This document shows positions 1 through 5,923 of a stretch of 8,463 nucleotides of DNA, piece after piece (position 1 is the first letter of the stretch; every line of letters starts with the position of its first letter). Position numbers and translations under genes: made by a program. The notes beneath the pieces are model-generated. The model ran no database searches and was not told the origin of the DNA. It saw nothing but the letters and a program-made list of their open reading frames with translations. The DNA lies in the NCBI GenBank assembly GCA_036562635.1, contig DATCJU010000085.1, forward strand, positions 1-8,463, read 5' to 3'. Source of the stretch: DATCJU01 sp036562635 (GTDB lineage: Bacteria > Actinomycetota > Actinomycetes > Mycobacteriales > Pseudonocardiaceae).

Positions 1-912
1 CTTGTGTCCGTCGGTGCAGTAGGAGTCGACCAGCTCGATCCCGTCGAAGACGTCCCGCAGTTCCGGGCACAGCGCCGCGGCACCGCCCCAGGCCGCGTCC
101 ACGTGCAGCCACACGCCGTACTCGGCGCACACCTCGGCGATCGCGCGTACCGGGTCGACCGCGCCGGTCCCGGTGGTGCCGATGGTGGCGCACACCATCA
201 CCGGGCGGCGTCCCGCCGCCACGTCCGCGCGGATCGCGGCGGCCAGCGCCTGCGGGGACAGGGCCTGGGTCGCCGGGTCGACGTCGACCACCCGCACCGC
301 TCGGTCGCCCAGGCCGGCCACTCGCGCCGCCTTCTCCAGTGAGGAGTGGGTCTGCGAGGAGACGTACAGCACCTCCGACCCGTCCACCCCCGCCGTGCGC
401 CAGGTCCCGTCGCTGGTGCGGTGCAGTGCGGCCAGCAGCGCCACCAGTGCCGCCGAGGACGCCGAGTCCTGGATCACCCCGCCGCCACCACCGGCGAAGG
501 TGAAGCCGGACGGCAGCCCGAACGCCTCGGCGAGCTGGTCGAGGAGGTGTTGCTCCAGCTCGGTGCAGGCCGGTGAGGTGGTCCAGAGCATGCCCTGCAC
601 ACCCAGGCCACCGGAGAGCATGTCGCCGAGCAGCGAGGCGAGCGAGGCGTTGGCGGGGAAGTACCCGAAGAATCCCGGGTGCTGCCAGTGCGTGGTCGCC
701 GGGACCACGATCCGGTCCAGGTCGGGCAGCAACGTGTCCAGCGTCCCGCCGTCCTCGGGCAGTTCCCCGGGCAGGTGGGCGCGCACCCAGCCGGGCTCGA
801 CGGAGGTCTGCACCGGGAGGTGCTCCAGGCGCTCGCGGTAGTCGGCGATCCAGTCCACCACGGCGTGGCCCAGTTTGCGGAACTCCTCCGGGGTGAGGTC
901 GCGGTCGGTCAT
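1..912 (-). CDS. Aromatic-L-amino-acid decarboxylase family protein (group II PLP decarboxylase), C-terminus beyond window
   Basis: Reading the minus strand from ATG at 912-910 gives 304 open codons running off the window. The family decarboxylates aromatic amino acids (tyrosine/DOPA, tryptophan, phenylalanine) in the cytosol using PLP. The N-terminus has the typical TPEEFRKLGHAVVDWIADY stretch (residues 7-25). Next come THWQHPGFFGYFPANASLAS (74-93), TSPACTELE (112-120), GGGGGVIQDSASSAALVALL (141-160) and the PLP-stacking histidine in QTHSS (H189). They are followed by TIGTTGTGAVDPV (243-255), the PLP-nitrogen aspartate in HVDAAWGG (D272), and finally DGHK, whose K304 is the expected Schiff-base lysine and the last codon visible. 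Family members are about 470-500 residues, so about a third is missing. There is no clear Shine-Dalgarno; the start is chosen from the family-like N-terminus. It diverges from the DUF4429 genes across 119 bp. The substrate cannot be told from this part. Confidence 0.93.
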   Translation of the reverse strand, partial: MTDRDLTPEEFRKLGHAVVDWIADYRERLEHLPVQTSVEPGWVRAHLPGELPEDGGTLDTLLPDLDRIVVPATTHWQHPGFFGYFPANASLASLLGDMLSGGLGVQGMLWTTSPACTELEQHLLDQLAEAFGLPSGFTFAGGGGGVIQDSASSAALVALLAALHRTSDGTWRTAGVDGSEVLYVSSQTHSSLEKAARVAGLGDRAVRVVDVDPATQALSPQALAAAIRADVAAGRRPVMVCATIGTTGTGAVDPVRAIAEVCAEYGVWLHVDAAWGGAAALCPELRDVFDGIELVDSYCTDGHK

Positions 913-1019
913 ACCGCCGATGGTGCGGGACGGGGCGACTCGGGGGACAGGGCCACCCGGGACGCCGGGGAGGGGGCCAATCCTGCCCTTCACGCCGGAT
1001 GCCACCGGGCGAGATCACC

Positions 1020-1025
1020 TAGCAT
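1020..1025 (+). promoter_or_regulatory. -10 box (TAGCAT) for a leaderless DUF4429-SHOCT gene 1
   Basis: TAGCAT lies 6 nt before the A of ATG 1032, which would put transcription start on the start codon. The lack of a Shine-Dalgarno before that ATG fits. No convincing -35 is seen. The shared 119-bp gap to the divergent decarboxylase must also hold that gene's promoter, which I cannot place. Confidence 0.5.
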
Positions 1026-1031
1026 GCGGGT

Positions 1032-1955
1032 ATGCCGCACGGGCTGGAGCTTCCTGGTCGGGACGTCACCTGGATCTTCGAAACGGACGGGATCCGTGTC
1101 CGCTACGGCACGGGTCTGCGGGTCAACGGACTGCTCAGGCAACTCGGTGAGCGGGTGGTGCCCGACAGGGCGCTGGCCGGGGTGACGGTGTCCACCGGGT
1201 CCCGGCGCACGGTGCTGCGGCTCCAGCTGCGGCCGGGCGCGGACCCCCTGCTGGAGGCCGCGGCCGGGCAGCTTCCCGAGTCGGCCGACCCCTACCGTCT
1301 GGTACTGAACGCCGACCAGAACGAGCTGGCCGAGTACTACGCCCAGCTGATCCGGGACCGCATCGCGCTCAACCCGGAGGCCGACCGGCCGGCCGAGCGG
1401 TTCCTGCTGCCCGGACCGCCACTGCCCCGGCACCTGAAGGCCTACGACGGGGAGGGGGTCTTCGACGGCAGGGAGGTGGTCTTCCGGTGGGACTGGCTGG
1501 GGGCGCGCACGGTCAAGCGGCGGGCCGGTGACCAGGTCTTCCCCGTGCAGCGGATCAGCGGGGTGGAGTGGGCCATCCCCGGGGCGATGAGCGGGCACCT
1601 GCGGCTGCGGCTGGTGGACGAGGCGGGGCGTACGGTGCCGGACCCGGACTCCGATCTGCAGGCCCTGGTGTTCGGGCTCGGTTTCGGAACCCTGGCCGAG
1701 TCCCTGTTGTTCGCGGCCGCGGTGCTGGTCGCGGTCCAGCAGCACCGCGGCGAGGGGCGCCCGGCACTCGAGGCGGCATCCGGCGGGAACCCGGGCACGG
1801 CGGCCGGTGCGGGCCCCGCACCGGAGAGCCGGGGCGCCGGCGGGGTCGACGACGTGGTCACCACGATCCGCAAGCTGGGTGAGCTGCGGGACGCCGGGCT
1901 GCTGTCCGAGGAGGAGTTCCAGGCCAAGAAGGCCGAGCTGCTCGACCGGCTCTGA
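1032..1955 (+). CDS. DUF4429-like protein with C-terminal SHOCT domain, copy 1
   Basis: A 307-residue protein of unknown function, without signal peptide. Two related beta-rich segments match the DUF4429 pattern as I know it: residues about 8-70 (TWIFETDGIRVRY, strand-rich, ending in VLRLQLRPG) and about 137-195 (DGEGVFDGREVVFRWDW through GVEW to LRLRLVD). Between them is a helical, charged connector with DPYRLVL, DRIALNP and AERFLL. A mildly hydrophobic stretch (about 213-236) is followed by an Ala/Gly/Pro-rich linker (240-271). A SHOCT domain closes the protein (279-307: IRKLGELRDAGLLSEEEF and on). SHOCT is a short helical module usually taken to mediate oligomerisation or membrane or protein contacts; no catalytic motif is visible. 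The gene is followed 60 bp later by a paralogue. The start ATG aligns residue for residue with the paralogue's start (Met-N12-Thr-Trp). Confident as a gene, less so on the domain name. Confidence 0.85.
   Translation: MPHGLELPGRDVTWIFETDGIRVRYGTGLRVNGLLRQLGERVVPDRALAGVTVSTGSRRTVLRLQLRPGADPLLEAAAGQLPESADPYRLVLNADQNELAEYYAQLIRDRIALNPEADRPAERFLLPGPPLPRHLKAYDGEGVFDGREVVFRWDWLGARTVKRRAGDQVFPVQRISGVEWAIPGAMSGHLRLRLVDEAGRTVPDPDSDLQALVFGLGFGTLAESLLFAAAVLVAVQQHRGEGRPALEAASGGNPGTAAGAGPAPESRGAGGVDDVVTTIRKLGELRDAGLLSEEEFQAKKAELLDRL
1864..1955 (+). repeat. 92-bp exact direct repeat, copy A (SHOCT module)
   Basis: These 92 bases, coding for the last 30 residues plus the stop codon, are identical to 2827-2918. 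Identity starts at the second base of the Thr/Ala codon before IRKLGEL and ends on the last base of the stop codon; the base on each side differs. The two genes elsewhere show many synonymous and non-synonymous differences. Confidence 0.97.
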
Positions 1956-2001
1956 GCGACGGTTCCGGTTGGATCTTCCCCGGTGCGGGGGTCCCACGGG
2001 C

Positions 2002-2007
2002 TAGGGT
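2002..2007 (+). promoter_or_regulatory. -10 box (TAGGGT) for DUF4429-SHOCT gene 2
   Basis: TAGGGT ends 8 nt before GTG 2016, so the transcript would begin at or just before the start codon. No Shine-Dalgarno lies between. Its place inside the upstream extension of the reading frame (which could otherwise begin at 1983) argues for the shorter gene and for a promoter separate from gene 1. No good -35 is seen. Confidence 0.5.
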
Positions 2008-2015
2008 CTGCGATC

Positions 2016-2918
2016 GTGGACCTGGCGTTCGAACTGCGCGGAAGGGCCGCCACCTGGCGTTTCGAAACCGACGGGATCCGTATCCGTTACCAACCGGGGA
2101 TGATGGGGCCGAAGCTGTTCAAACACCTGCGCGAACGGTTCGTCCCCCACGAGGCCCTGGCCGGGGTGCTCCTCCAGGACCGGGGTCGACGTCCCGTGCT
2201 GTGGCTGCGGCTGCGCCAGGGCGCGTGCCCGCTGCTGGCCGTCGCCGCCGGGCAGCTTCCCGAGGCGGCCGATCCCTACCGGTTGGTGCTCCGGCCCGAG
2301 GACCGGGAACGGGCCGCCCTCCGTGCCCAGGAACTGCAGGACCGGATCGCCCTCAACCCGGACGCGGAGCGACCGGCCGAGCGGTTCCTGCTGTCCGCCC
2401 CGCACGTGCCCATCGTGTGCCGCGGTATGGACGGTGAGGCGCACTTCGACGGGCGCACCATCAGTTTCCGCTGGGGCATGATGGCCAGCCGGGCCAAGCG
2501 CCGGGCCGGGGACCGCAGCTACTCGCTGGCCGAGGTCGACGGCGTGGAGTGGACCCCACCCCTGATGAGCAGCAACGGGGTCGGCTACCTGCGGCTGCGG
2601 CTGGTCGGTGGCGGGGAGGGGCCGTCCAAACCCGCGGACGACCCGTCCTGCATGCAACTCGGCATGGGCCAGGGGGACCCGATGCTGGCCGTGCTGTTCG
2701 GTGCGGCGGTGCTCGCCGCCCTCGCCGACCGGCCCGCACCACCGGCCGAGCTGCCCGCCGCCGAGGGCACACCACGAGCACTGCCCCCGGGCACCCTGCT
2801 GGCCGCGGCCGAGGAGGTGGCCGCCGCGATCCGCAAGCTGGGTGAGCTGCGGGACGCCGGGCTGCTGTCCGAGGAGGAGTTCCAGGCCAAGAAGGCCGAG
2901 CTGCTCGACCGGCTCTGA
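2016..2918 (+). CDS. DUF4429-like protein with C-terminal SHOCT domain, copy 2
   Basis: A 300-residue paralogue of the gene just upstream and, like it, of unknown function. It shares the two-part DUF4429-like body (TWRFETDGIRIRY at 13-25; DGEAHFDGRTISFRW about 138-152, then KRRAGD and GVEW). It also shares the connector motifs DPYRLVL, DRIALNP and AERFLL, a hydrophobic patch (AVLFGAAVLAALA, about 226-238), an Ala/Pro-rich linker and the C-terminal SHOCT (272-300). By eye roughly half of the aligned body residues are identical; the SHOCT part is identical at the DNA level. The start is put at GTG 2016 because MDLAFELRGRAATW then aligns without gaps to MPHGLELPGRDVTW of copy 1, and because a -10 box lies 8 nt upstream. 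An in-frame GTG at 1983 would add 11 residues with no counterpart in copy 1. No terminator is obvious after it. Confidence 0.84.
   Translation: MDLAFELRGRAATWRFETDGIRIRYQPGMMGPKLFKHLRERFVPHEALAGVLLQDRGRRPVLWLRLRQGACPLLAVAAGQLPEAADPYRLVLRPEDRERAALRAQELQDRIALNPDAERPAERFLLSAPHVPIVCRGMDGEAHFDGRTISFRWGMMASRAKRRAGDRSYSLAEVDGVEWTPPLMSSNGVGYLRLRLVGGGEGPSKPADDPSCMQLGMGQGDPMLAVLFGAAVLAALADRPAPPAELPAAEGTPRALPPGTLLAAAEEVAAAIRKLGELRDAGLLSEEEFQAKKAELLDRL
2827..2918 (+). repeat. 92-bp exact direct repeat, copy B (SHOCT module)
   Basis: Identical to 1864-1955, same strand, 963 bp apart start to start. It ends exactly with the stop codon of the second DUF4429-SHOCT gene. The flanking sequence after the stop (copy A gcgacgg, copy B cggtcgc) is unrelated, so this is not part of a longer recent duplication. 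Confidence 0.97.
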
Positions 2919-2994
2919 CGGTCGCGCCCGATGCGGTGGTCGGACTGGTACGGGTGACAGATCTTTCCCGTTTCCGACATCGACACGTGAGTTG

Positions 2995-3023
2995 TTGACC
3001 GTGATCAGGGTGCTGGCTAGTCT
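2995..3023 (+). promoter_or_regulatory. Promoter for dacB: TTGACC - 17 bp - TAGTCT
   Basis: A -35 hexamer TTGACC (2995-3000) and a -10 hexamer TAGTCT (3018-3023) are separated by 17 bp, the best housekeeping-sigma match in the window. Expected transcription start is near 3030, giving a leader of about 29 nt that contains the Shine-Dalgarno of dacB. Confidence 0.8.
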
Positions 3024-3047
3024 GCCCGGCACTCGTCGATCCAGGCC

Positions 3048-3052
3048 GGAGG
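3048..3052 (+). promoter_or_regulatory. Ribosome binding site of dacB (GGAGG)
   Basis: GGAGG stands 6 nt before ATG 3059 and fixes that start, which also gives a complete signal peptide. Confidence 0.85.
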
Positions 3053-3058
3053 CATCAC

Positions 3059-4663
3059 ATGATCGGAAGAATCCGGTTACTTCCCGTCGCGCTCGCCGGG
3101 GTGCTGCTGGTGGGAGGCCTGAGCGCCGCCGCACCGGGGAGTGCCGCGGCCGGTCCCACCGGGCAGGACGCCCTGGTGAGCGACCTCGACCGCATCCTGT
3201 CCGATCAGCGGTTGCGCGGCGCCCAGGTCGGTGTGGTGGTGCGGGACGCCACCACCGGGGACGTCCTCTACAACCGCGGCGGGCAGCAGCGGTTGCTCCC
3301 CGCCTCCAACGGCAAGATCCTCACCTCGATCGCCGCGCTGGAGGCCCTCGGCCCGGACCACCGGTTCACCACCACGGTGCTCGCCGACGGGCAGCAGCGG
3401 GGCAGTGCGCTCCTCGGCGACCTCTACCTGAAGGGCACCGGGGACCCGACCCTGATGGCCGCCGACCTGGACCGGCTCGCCGCCCAGGTCGCCGCCACGG
3501 GCATCCGGACGGTGCAGGGCAGGCTGGTGGCCGACGACACCTGGTTCGACCGGACCCGCCTCGGCGTGAGCTGGGCGTGGGACGACGAGCCCTACTACTA
3601 CTCGGCGCAGATCTCCGCACTCACCCTGTCCCCGAACACCGACTTCGACTCGGGCACGGTGCTGGTCCGGGTGGCTCCGGGCACCGAGGGCGGACCGGCG
3701 ACGGTCACCCTGGAGCCGGCCACCGACTACGTCCACGTCGACAACCGGGTGGTCACCGGCGCACCGGGCAGCGCCACCGGTGTCTCCGTGGAACGTGAGC
3801 ACGGCAGCAACACCGTCGTGGTCACCGGCTCGGTGGCGGCCGACGCCTCCCCGGTGGAGGACCTGGCCACGGTGTGGGAGCCGGCCGGGTACGCCGCGGA
3901 TGTGTTCCGCAGGGCGCTGGTCGCGCACGGTGTCCGGATCGTCCACCCCGACACCGGTCTGGGCGCGGCCCCGGAGGGCGCGCGGGTGGTCGCCGAGCAC
4001 CGCTCCATGCCGTTGTCGGAGCTGCTGGTGCCGTTCATGAAGCTGAGCAACAACGGCCACGCGGAGATCCTGGTCAAGACGATGGGACGCGTGGTGCACG
4101 GCGAGGGCAGCTGGGACGCCGGCGTCCGGGTGATGCAGGACAAGCTCGCCGCCCTGGGGCTTCCCCCGGGGACCTACCGGATGGTGGACGGCTCCGGGCT
4201 GTCCCGGATGGACATGCTGAGCGCCGAGCAGGTGTCCGCGCTGCTGGTCGAGGTGCGTGACGAGCCGTGGTTCCCCAGTTGGTACGCGTCGCTGCCCGTG
4301 GCCGGTGAACCGGACCGGATGGTGGGCGGCACCCTCCGCAGCCGGATGCGCGACACCCCGGCCGCCGGCAACGTGGTCGCCAAGACCGGGTCGATGACCG
4401 GGGTCACCGCGCTGTCCGGGTACGTCACCGCGGCCAACGGACAGCCGCTGGTCTTCTCGGTGCTGCTCAACAACCACCTCAGTCCCAACCCCAAGGACAT
4501 CGAGGACGCCGTCGCGGTGCGCCTGGCGACCTACCGGGGTGGGGAGGACACCGCCGGCCAGGTCGAGCGCATGGTGCTCCGCCCGGCACCGCTGCCGGCC
4601 GACGACCCGACCACCCGGGTCAACGAGGCCGACCTGGAGTGCAGCTGGGTCGGCGCCTGCTGA
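3059..4663 (+). CDS. dacB: D-alanyl-D-alanine carboxypeptidase/endopeptidase, PBP4 type (peptidase S13)
   Basis: A 534-residue exported penicillin-binding protein that trims the terminal D-Ala of peptidoglycan stem peptides and, in studied relatives, cleaves cross-bridges. Residues 1-31 form a signal peptide (RIR, then a hydrophobic core, then SAAAPGSAAA with likely cleavage near 31). The three active-site motifs of the family are present. The SxxK motif is S83-N-G-K86 in PASNGK, where a Thr is more usual than Gly. The SxN motif is S330-N-N332 in KLSNNGHAE, and K442-T-G444 sits in AKTGSMTGV. Other S13 landmarks are LKGTGDPTL (124-132), the YYYSAQISALTLSPN stretch (179-193) and VDGSGLSR (376-383). 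Length fits the family. The tail after about residue 492 is Pro-rich and ends ECSWVGAC with two cysteines. It has its own promoter and is closed by a strong hairpin, so it is probably monocistronic. Confidence 0.95.
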   Translation: MIGRIRLLPVALAGVLLVGGLSAAAPGSAAAGPTGQDALVSDLDRILSDQRLRGAQVGVVVRDATTGDVLYNRGGQQRLLPASNGKILTSIAALEALGPDHRFTTTVLADGQQRGSALLGDLYLKGTGDPTLMAADLDRLAAQVAATGIRTVQGRLVADDTWFDRTRLGVSWAWDDEPYYYSAQISALTLSPNTDFDSGTVLVRVAPGTEGGPATVTLEPATDYVHVDNRVVTGAPGSATGVSVEREHGSNTVVVTGSVAADASPVEDLATVWEPAGYAADVFRRALVAHGVRIVHPDTGLGAAPEGARVVAEHRSMPLSELLVPFMKLSNNGHAEILVKTMGRVVHGEGSWDAGVRVMQDKLAALGLPPGTYRMVDGSGLSRMDMLSAEQVSALLVEVRDEPWFPSWYASLPVAGEPDRMVGGTLRSRMRDTPAAGNVVAKTGSMTGVTALSGYVTAANGQPLVFSVLLNNHLSPNPKDIEDAVAVRLATYRGGEDTAGQVERMVLRPAPLPADDPTTRVNEADLECSWVGAC

Positions 4664-4685
4664 GTCCGCCGAGCTGTCGCCGTGA

Positions 4686-4723
4686 CGACGGGCCGTCCCG
4701 ACACCGAGCGGGGCGGCCCGTCG
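4686..4723 (+). terminator. Hairpin terminator after dacB
   Basis: Fifteen base pairs (4686-4700 with 4709-4723) with a single T-G wobble close an 8-nt loop, acaccgag. It starts 22 nt after the dacB stop. There is no T-run behind it, as is common for intrinsic terminators in high-GC actinobacteria, so efficiency is uncertain. Confidence 0.75.
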
Positions 4724-4970
4724 CCGTCTCGCCCCGCCGACGAGCCGGTCCACTCCCGTACCGGGCGGCACCCGACCCACCCCCGTGATGCACTCGCCCC
4801 GGTGTCACCGGACGGGGTGAACCACCGGGATCGGTGTCGACTCCCGGTTCCCGGCCACGCACGGAAGGGGTTCCTGCGGTTGGTGGACCACCCCGGTCGG
4901 GGAGTCGGGACCCGTCGTCGGGGATCTCCCCACCGCACCGGGTAGGGCACTGGCAGCACGCCCTTCGATC
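4724..4970. other. Non-coding gap with several small inverted repeats
   Basis: No convincing gene is seen here on either strand. It holds several dyads: CCGGTG-T-CACCGG (4799-4811), CGACTCCC (4838-4845) matching GGGAGTCG (4900-4907), GGTGG-A-CCACC (4882-4892) and GGGGA-TC-TCCCC (4920-4931). Together they could fold the leader of the next gene or simply reflect high GC. A promoter must lie here for the gene at 4985, but I find no clear -35/-10 pair. Confidence 0.4.
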
Positions 4971-4976
4971 AGGAGG
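4971..4976 (+). promoter_or_regulatory. Ribosome binding site (AGGAGG) that decides the start at 4985
   Basis: A perfect AGGAGG ends 8 nt before ATG 4985. An in-frame GTG at 4976 overlaps this element and so is unlikely to be the start. Confidence 0.85.
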
Positions 4977-4984
4977 TGAGGGCG

Positions 4985-5449
4985 ATGCCGAGACCGGGCC
5001 GAAGGCGAGGACTGGCGGAGGTGCCCGGGGTGCTCAGTGCCGGGATCAGCTTTGCCTACGTGGTCCTGGGGGTGACCGGGCTGGCGACGAACGCCGGGTG
5101 GGGGACGGTCGTCTCCGGCCCACAGTTCGGCGACGGGGTCCACCTGGGGCAGGTCGGTCTGGGGTTGCTGCGGCTGCTGGTGCTGCGTGGACCGTCCGGG
5201 ATCCGGATGTTCGGCACGCTGGTGCTGGCGGTCAACCTCGCCGCGCTCGGCGTGATCGCCGGAATGTTCCCGGGCGAGCTTGCCGAGCGGCTGGGCCACC
5301 TGGTCGACCTCGGCTGGCCGGGCAACGCGGCCTACCTGGTAGCCGCCGCGCTCGGGCTGCTGGTCGCCTGGCCCCACGAGCGCAGCGCCCGGCGTTGGGT
5401 GTGGCGTCGGGGCGCGCGGGGAGGCCGTACCCGTTCGGGAGCCGAGTGA
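4985..5449 (+). CDS. Small multi-pass membrane protein, function unknown
   Basis: A 154-residue protein with a basic N-terminus (MPRPGRRRG) and probably three or four membrane segments: about 14-35 (VLSAGISFAYVVLGVTGLA), an amphipathic stretch about 52-67 (HLGQVGLGLLRLLVL), 74-95 (MFGTLVLAVNLAALGVIAG) and 112-129 (PGNAAYLVAAALGLLVAW). It ends in an Arg-rich tail (about 132-150). The basic N- and C-termini suggest both face the cytoplasm, which favours an even number of crossings. I do not recognise the family; the layout faintly recalls small actinobacterial DUF4383-type membrane proteins, but no decisive motif supports that. It stands alone, with 321 bp before it and over 400 bp to dedA. GC-biased third positions and the strong Shine-Dalgarno support a real gene. 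Confidence 0.8.
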   Translation: MPRPGRRRGLAEVPGVLSAGISFAYVVLGVTGLATNAGWGTVVSGPQFGDGVHLGQVGLGLLRLLVLRGPSGIRMFGTLVLAVNLAALGVIAGMFPGELAERLGHLVDLGWPGNAAYLVAAALGLLVAWPHERSARRWVWRRGARGGRTRSGAE

Positions 5450-5776
5450 CCGCGGCGGACGTGGTGTCACCTGTTGTGGCCCGGGAACCGGGCGGGCGGA
5501 GGAGGTGGCCTGCTCGTCCGGTCCGATCTCCCCGCGGCCGCGACCCGGTGTCGGGCGGGGCGGATCGGCGGAAACCGGGACCGTGCCTCGGGCGTCCCGC
5601 GTCGCGGTGTCGGGGCTGCGGAAGGTGACGAGAACCACTCTGCGGAAGAGGCCGCTCCGATCGAGGTGGAACTGTGTTGTGCTGGGCACGGTCCAAGACC
5701 CCGTGACCGAAGGATCGTGGCGGTTCGGCGCAACCGGGTGAGGTGGTGCGACGTCCCGTGTTCACGGGAGGCCGCC
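5450..5776. other. Non-coding gap upstream of dedA
   Basis: No recognisable protein is encoded on either strand; the open frames here look like GC-rich chance frames. The gap holds a short stem (GCCCGG-gaa-CCGGGC, 5479-5493), which could end the transcript of the small membrane protein, and a longer folded element at 5523-5568. I find no convincing -35/-10 pair for dedA. Confidence 0.45.
5523..5568 (+). other. Long interrupted hairpin, possible terminator or leader structure
   Basis: CCGATC (5523-5528) pairs with GATCGG (5563-5568), and CCCCGC (5530-5535) with GCGGGG (5555-5560) across a 1x2 internal loop. Inside them CGAC (5541-5544) pairs with GTCG (5550-5553) around a 5-nt loop. That is 16 pairs in 46 nt. 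It lies 74 nt after one gene and about 300 nt before dedA. No T-run follows. Confidence 0.45.
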
Positions 5777-5923
5777 ATGACACGGACGGCGCAGGGAATC
5801 ATCCGGCGGGCACGCCGCTCGCTGCGGAGGGCGCCCGGTTGCGGGCGGGACGGGAGGAAACCGGCGTGGCGTGGATCAGCGAGGCCCTGGAGTCACTGGC
5901 CAGTCTGCCCAGGCCTGTGGTGA
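5777..5923 (+). CDS. Possible 48-residue ORF overlapping the dedA start
   Basis: ATG 5777 has a good Shine-Dalgarno (GGGAGG, 5766-5771, 5 nt away) and opens 48 codons for a very basic peptide beginning MTRTAQGIIRRARRSLRRA. It ends at TGA 5921-5923, 55 bases inside dedA in another frame. The dedA Shine-Dalgarno lies within it. It could be a small protein or an upstream ORF whose translation opens the dedA start. No relative is known to me, and a chance frame is quite possible. Confidence 0.35.
   Translation: MTRTAQGIIRRARRSLRRAPGCGRDGRKPAWRGSARPWSHWPVCPGLW
5852..5857 (+). promoter_or_regulatory. Ribosome binding site of dedA (GGGAGG) that decides the start at 5866
   Basis: GGGAGG stands 8 nt before GTG 5866. 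The frame is open upstream to GTG 5743, but the extra 41 residues are rich in Gly, Arg and His, have poor third-position bias and do not resemble a DedA N-terminus. Confidence 0.75.

Noticed and set aside
1983..2015. Upstream GTG start for DUF4429-SHOCT copy 2
   Set aside because: The extra 11 residues have no match in the paralogue and include the -10 box; no Shine-Dalgarno precedes 1983.
3077..4780. A 567-codon open frame on the minus strand, antisense to dacB
   Set aside because: It mirrors the codon bias of dacB; the product is low in hydrophobic order, rich in His/Gly/Arg/Pro, and shows no domain. The same holds for 990-1997, 2001-3134, 4805-5689 and 7300-8412 on the minus strand.
4682..4945. 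An 87-codon plus-strand frame after dacB
   Set aside because: It runs through the terminator hairpin, lacks a Shine-Dalgarno, and its product is Pro/Arg/Gly/His-rich without pattern.
4801..5471. GGTGTCACC occurring at 4801-4809 and 5463-5471, flanking the small membrane gene
   Set aside because: A 9-base palindrome-like word repeated twice in GC-rich sequence is within chance; flanks differ and no regulator is nearby.
5743..5865. N-terminal extension of the DedA protein from GTG 5743
   Set aside because: The extra residues are hydrophilic and unlike DedA starts, with poor third-position bias, while GTG 5866 has a well-placed GGGAGG.
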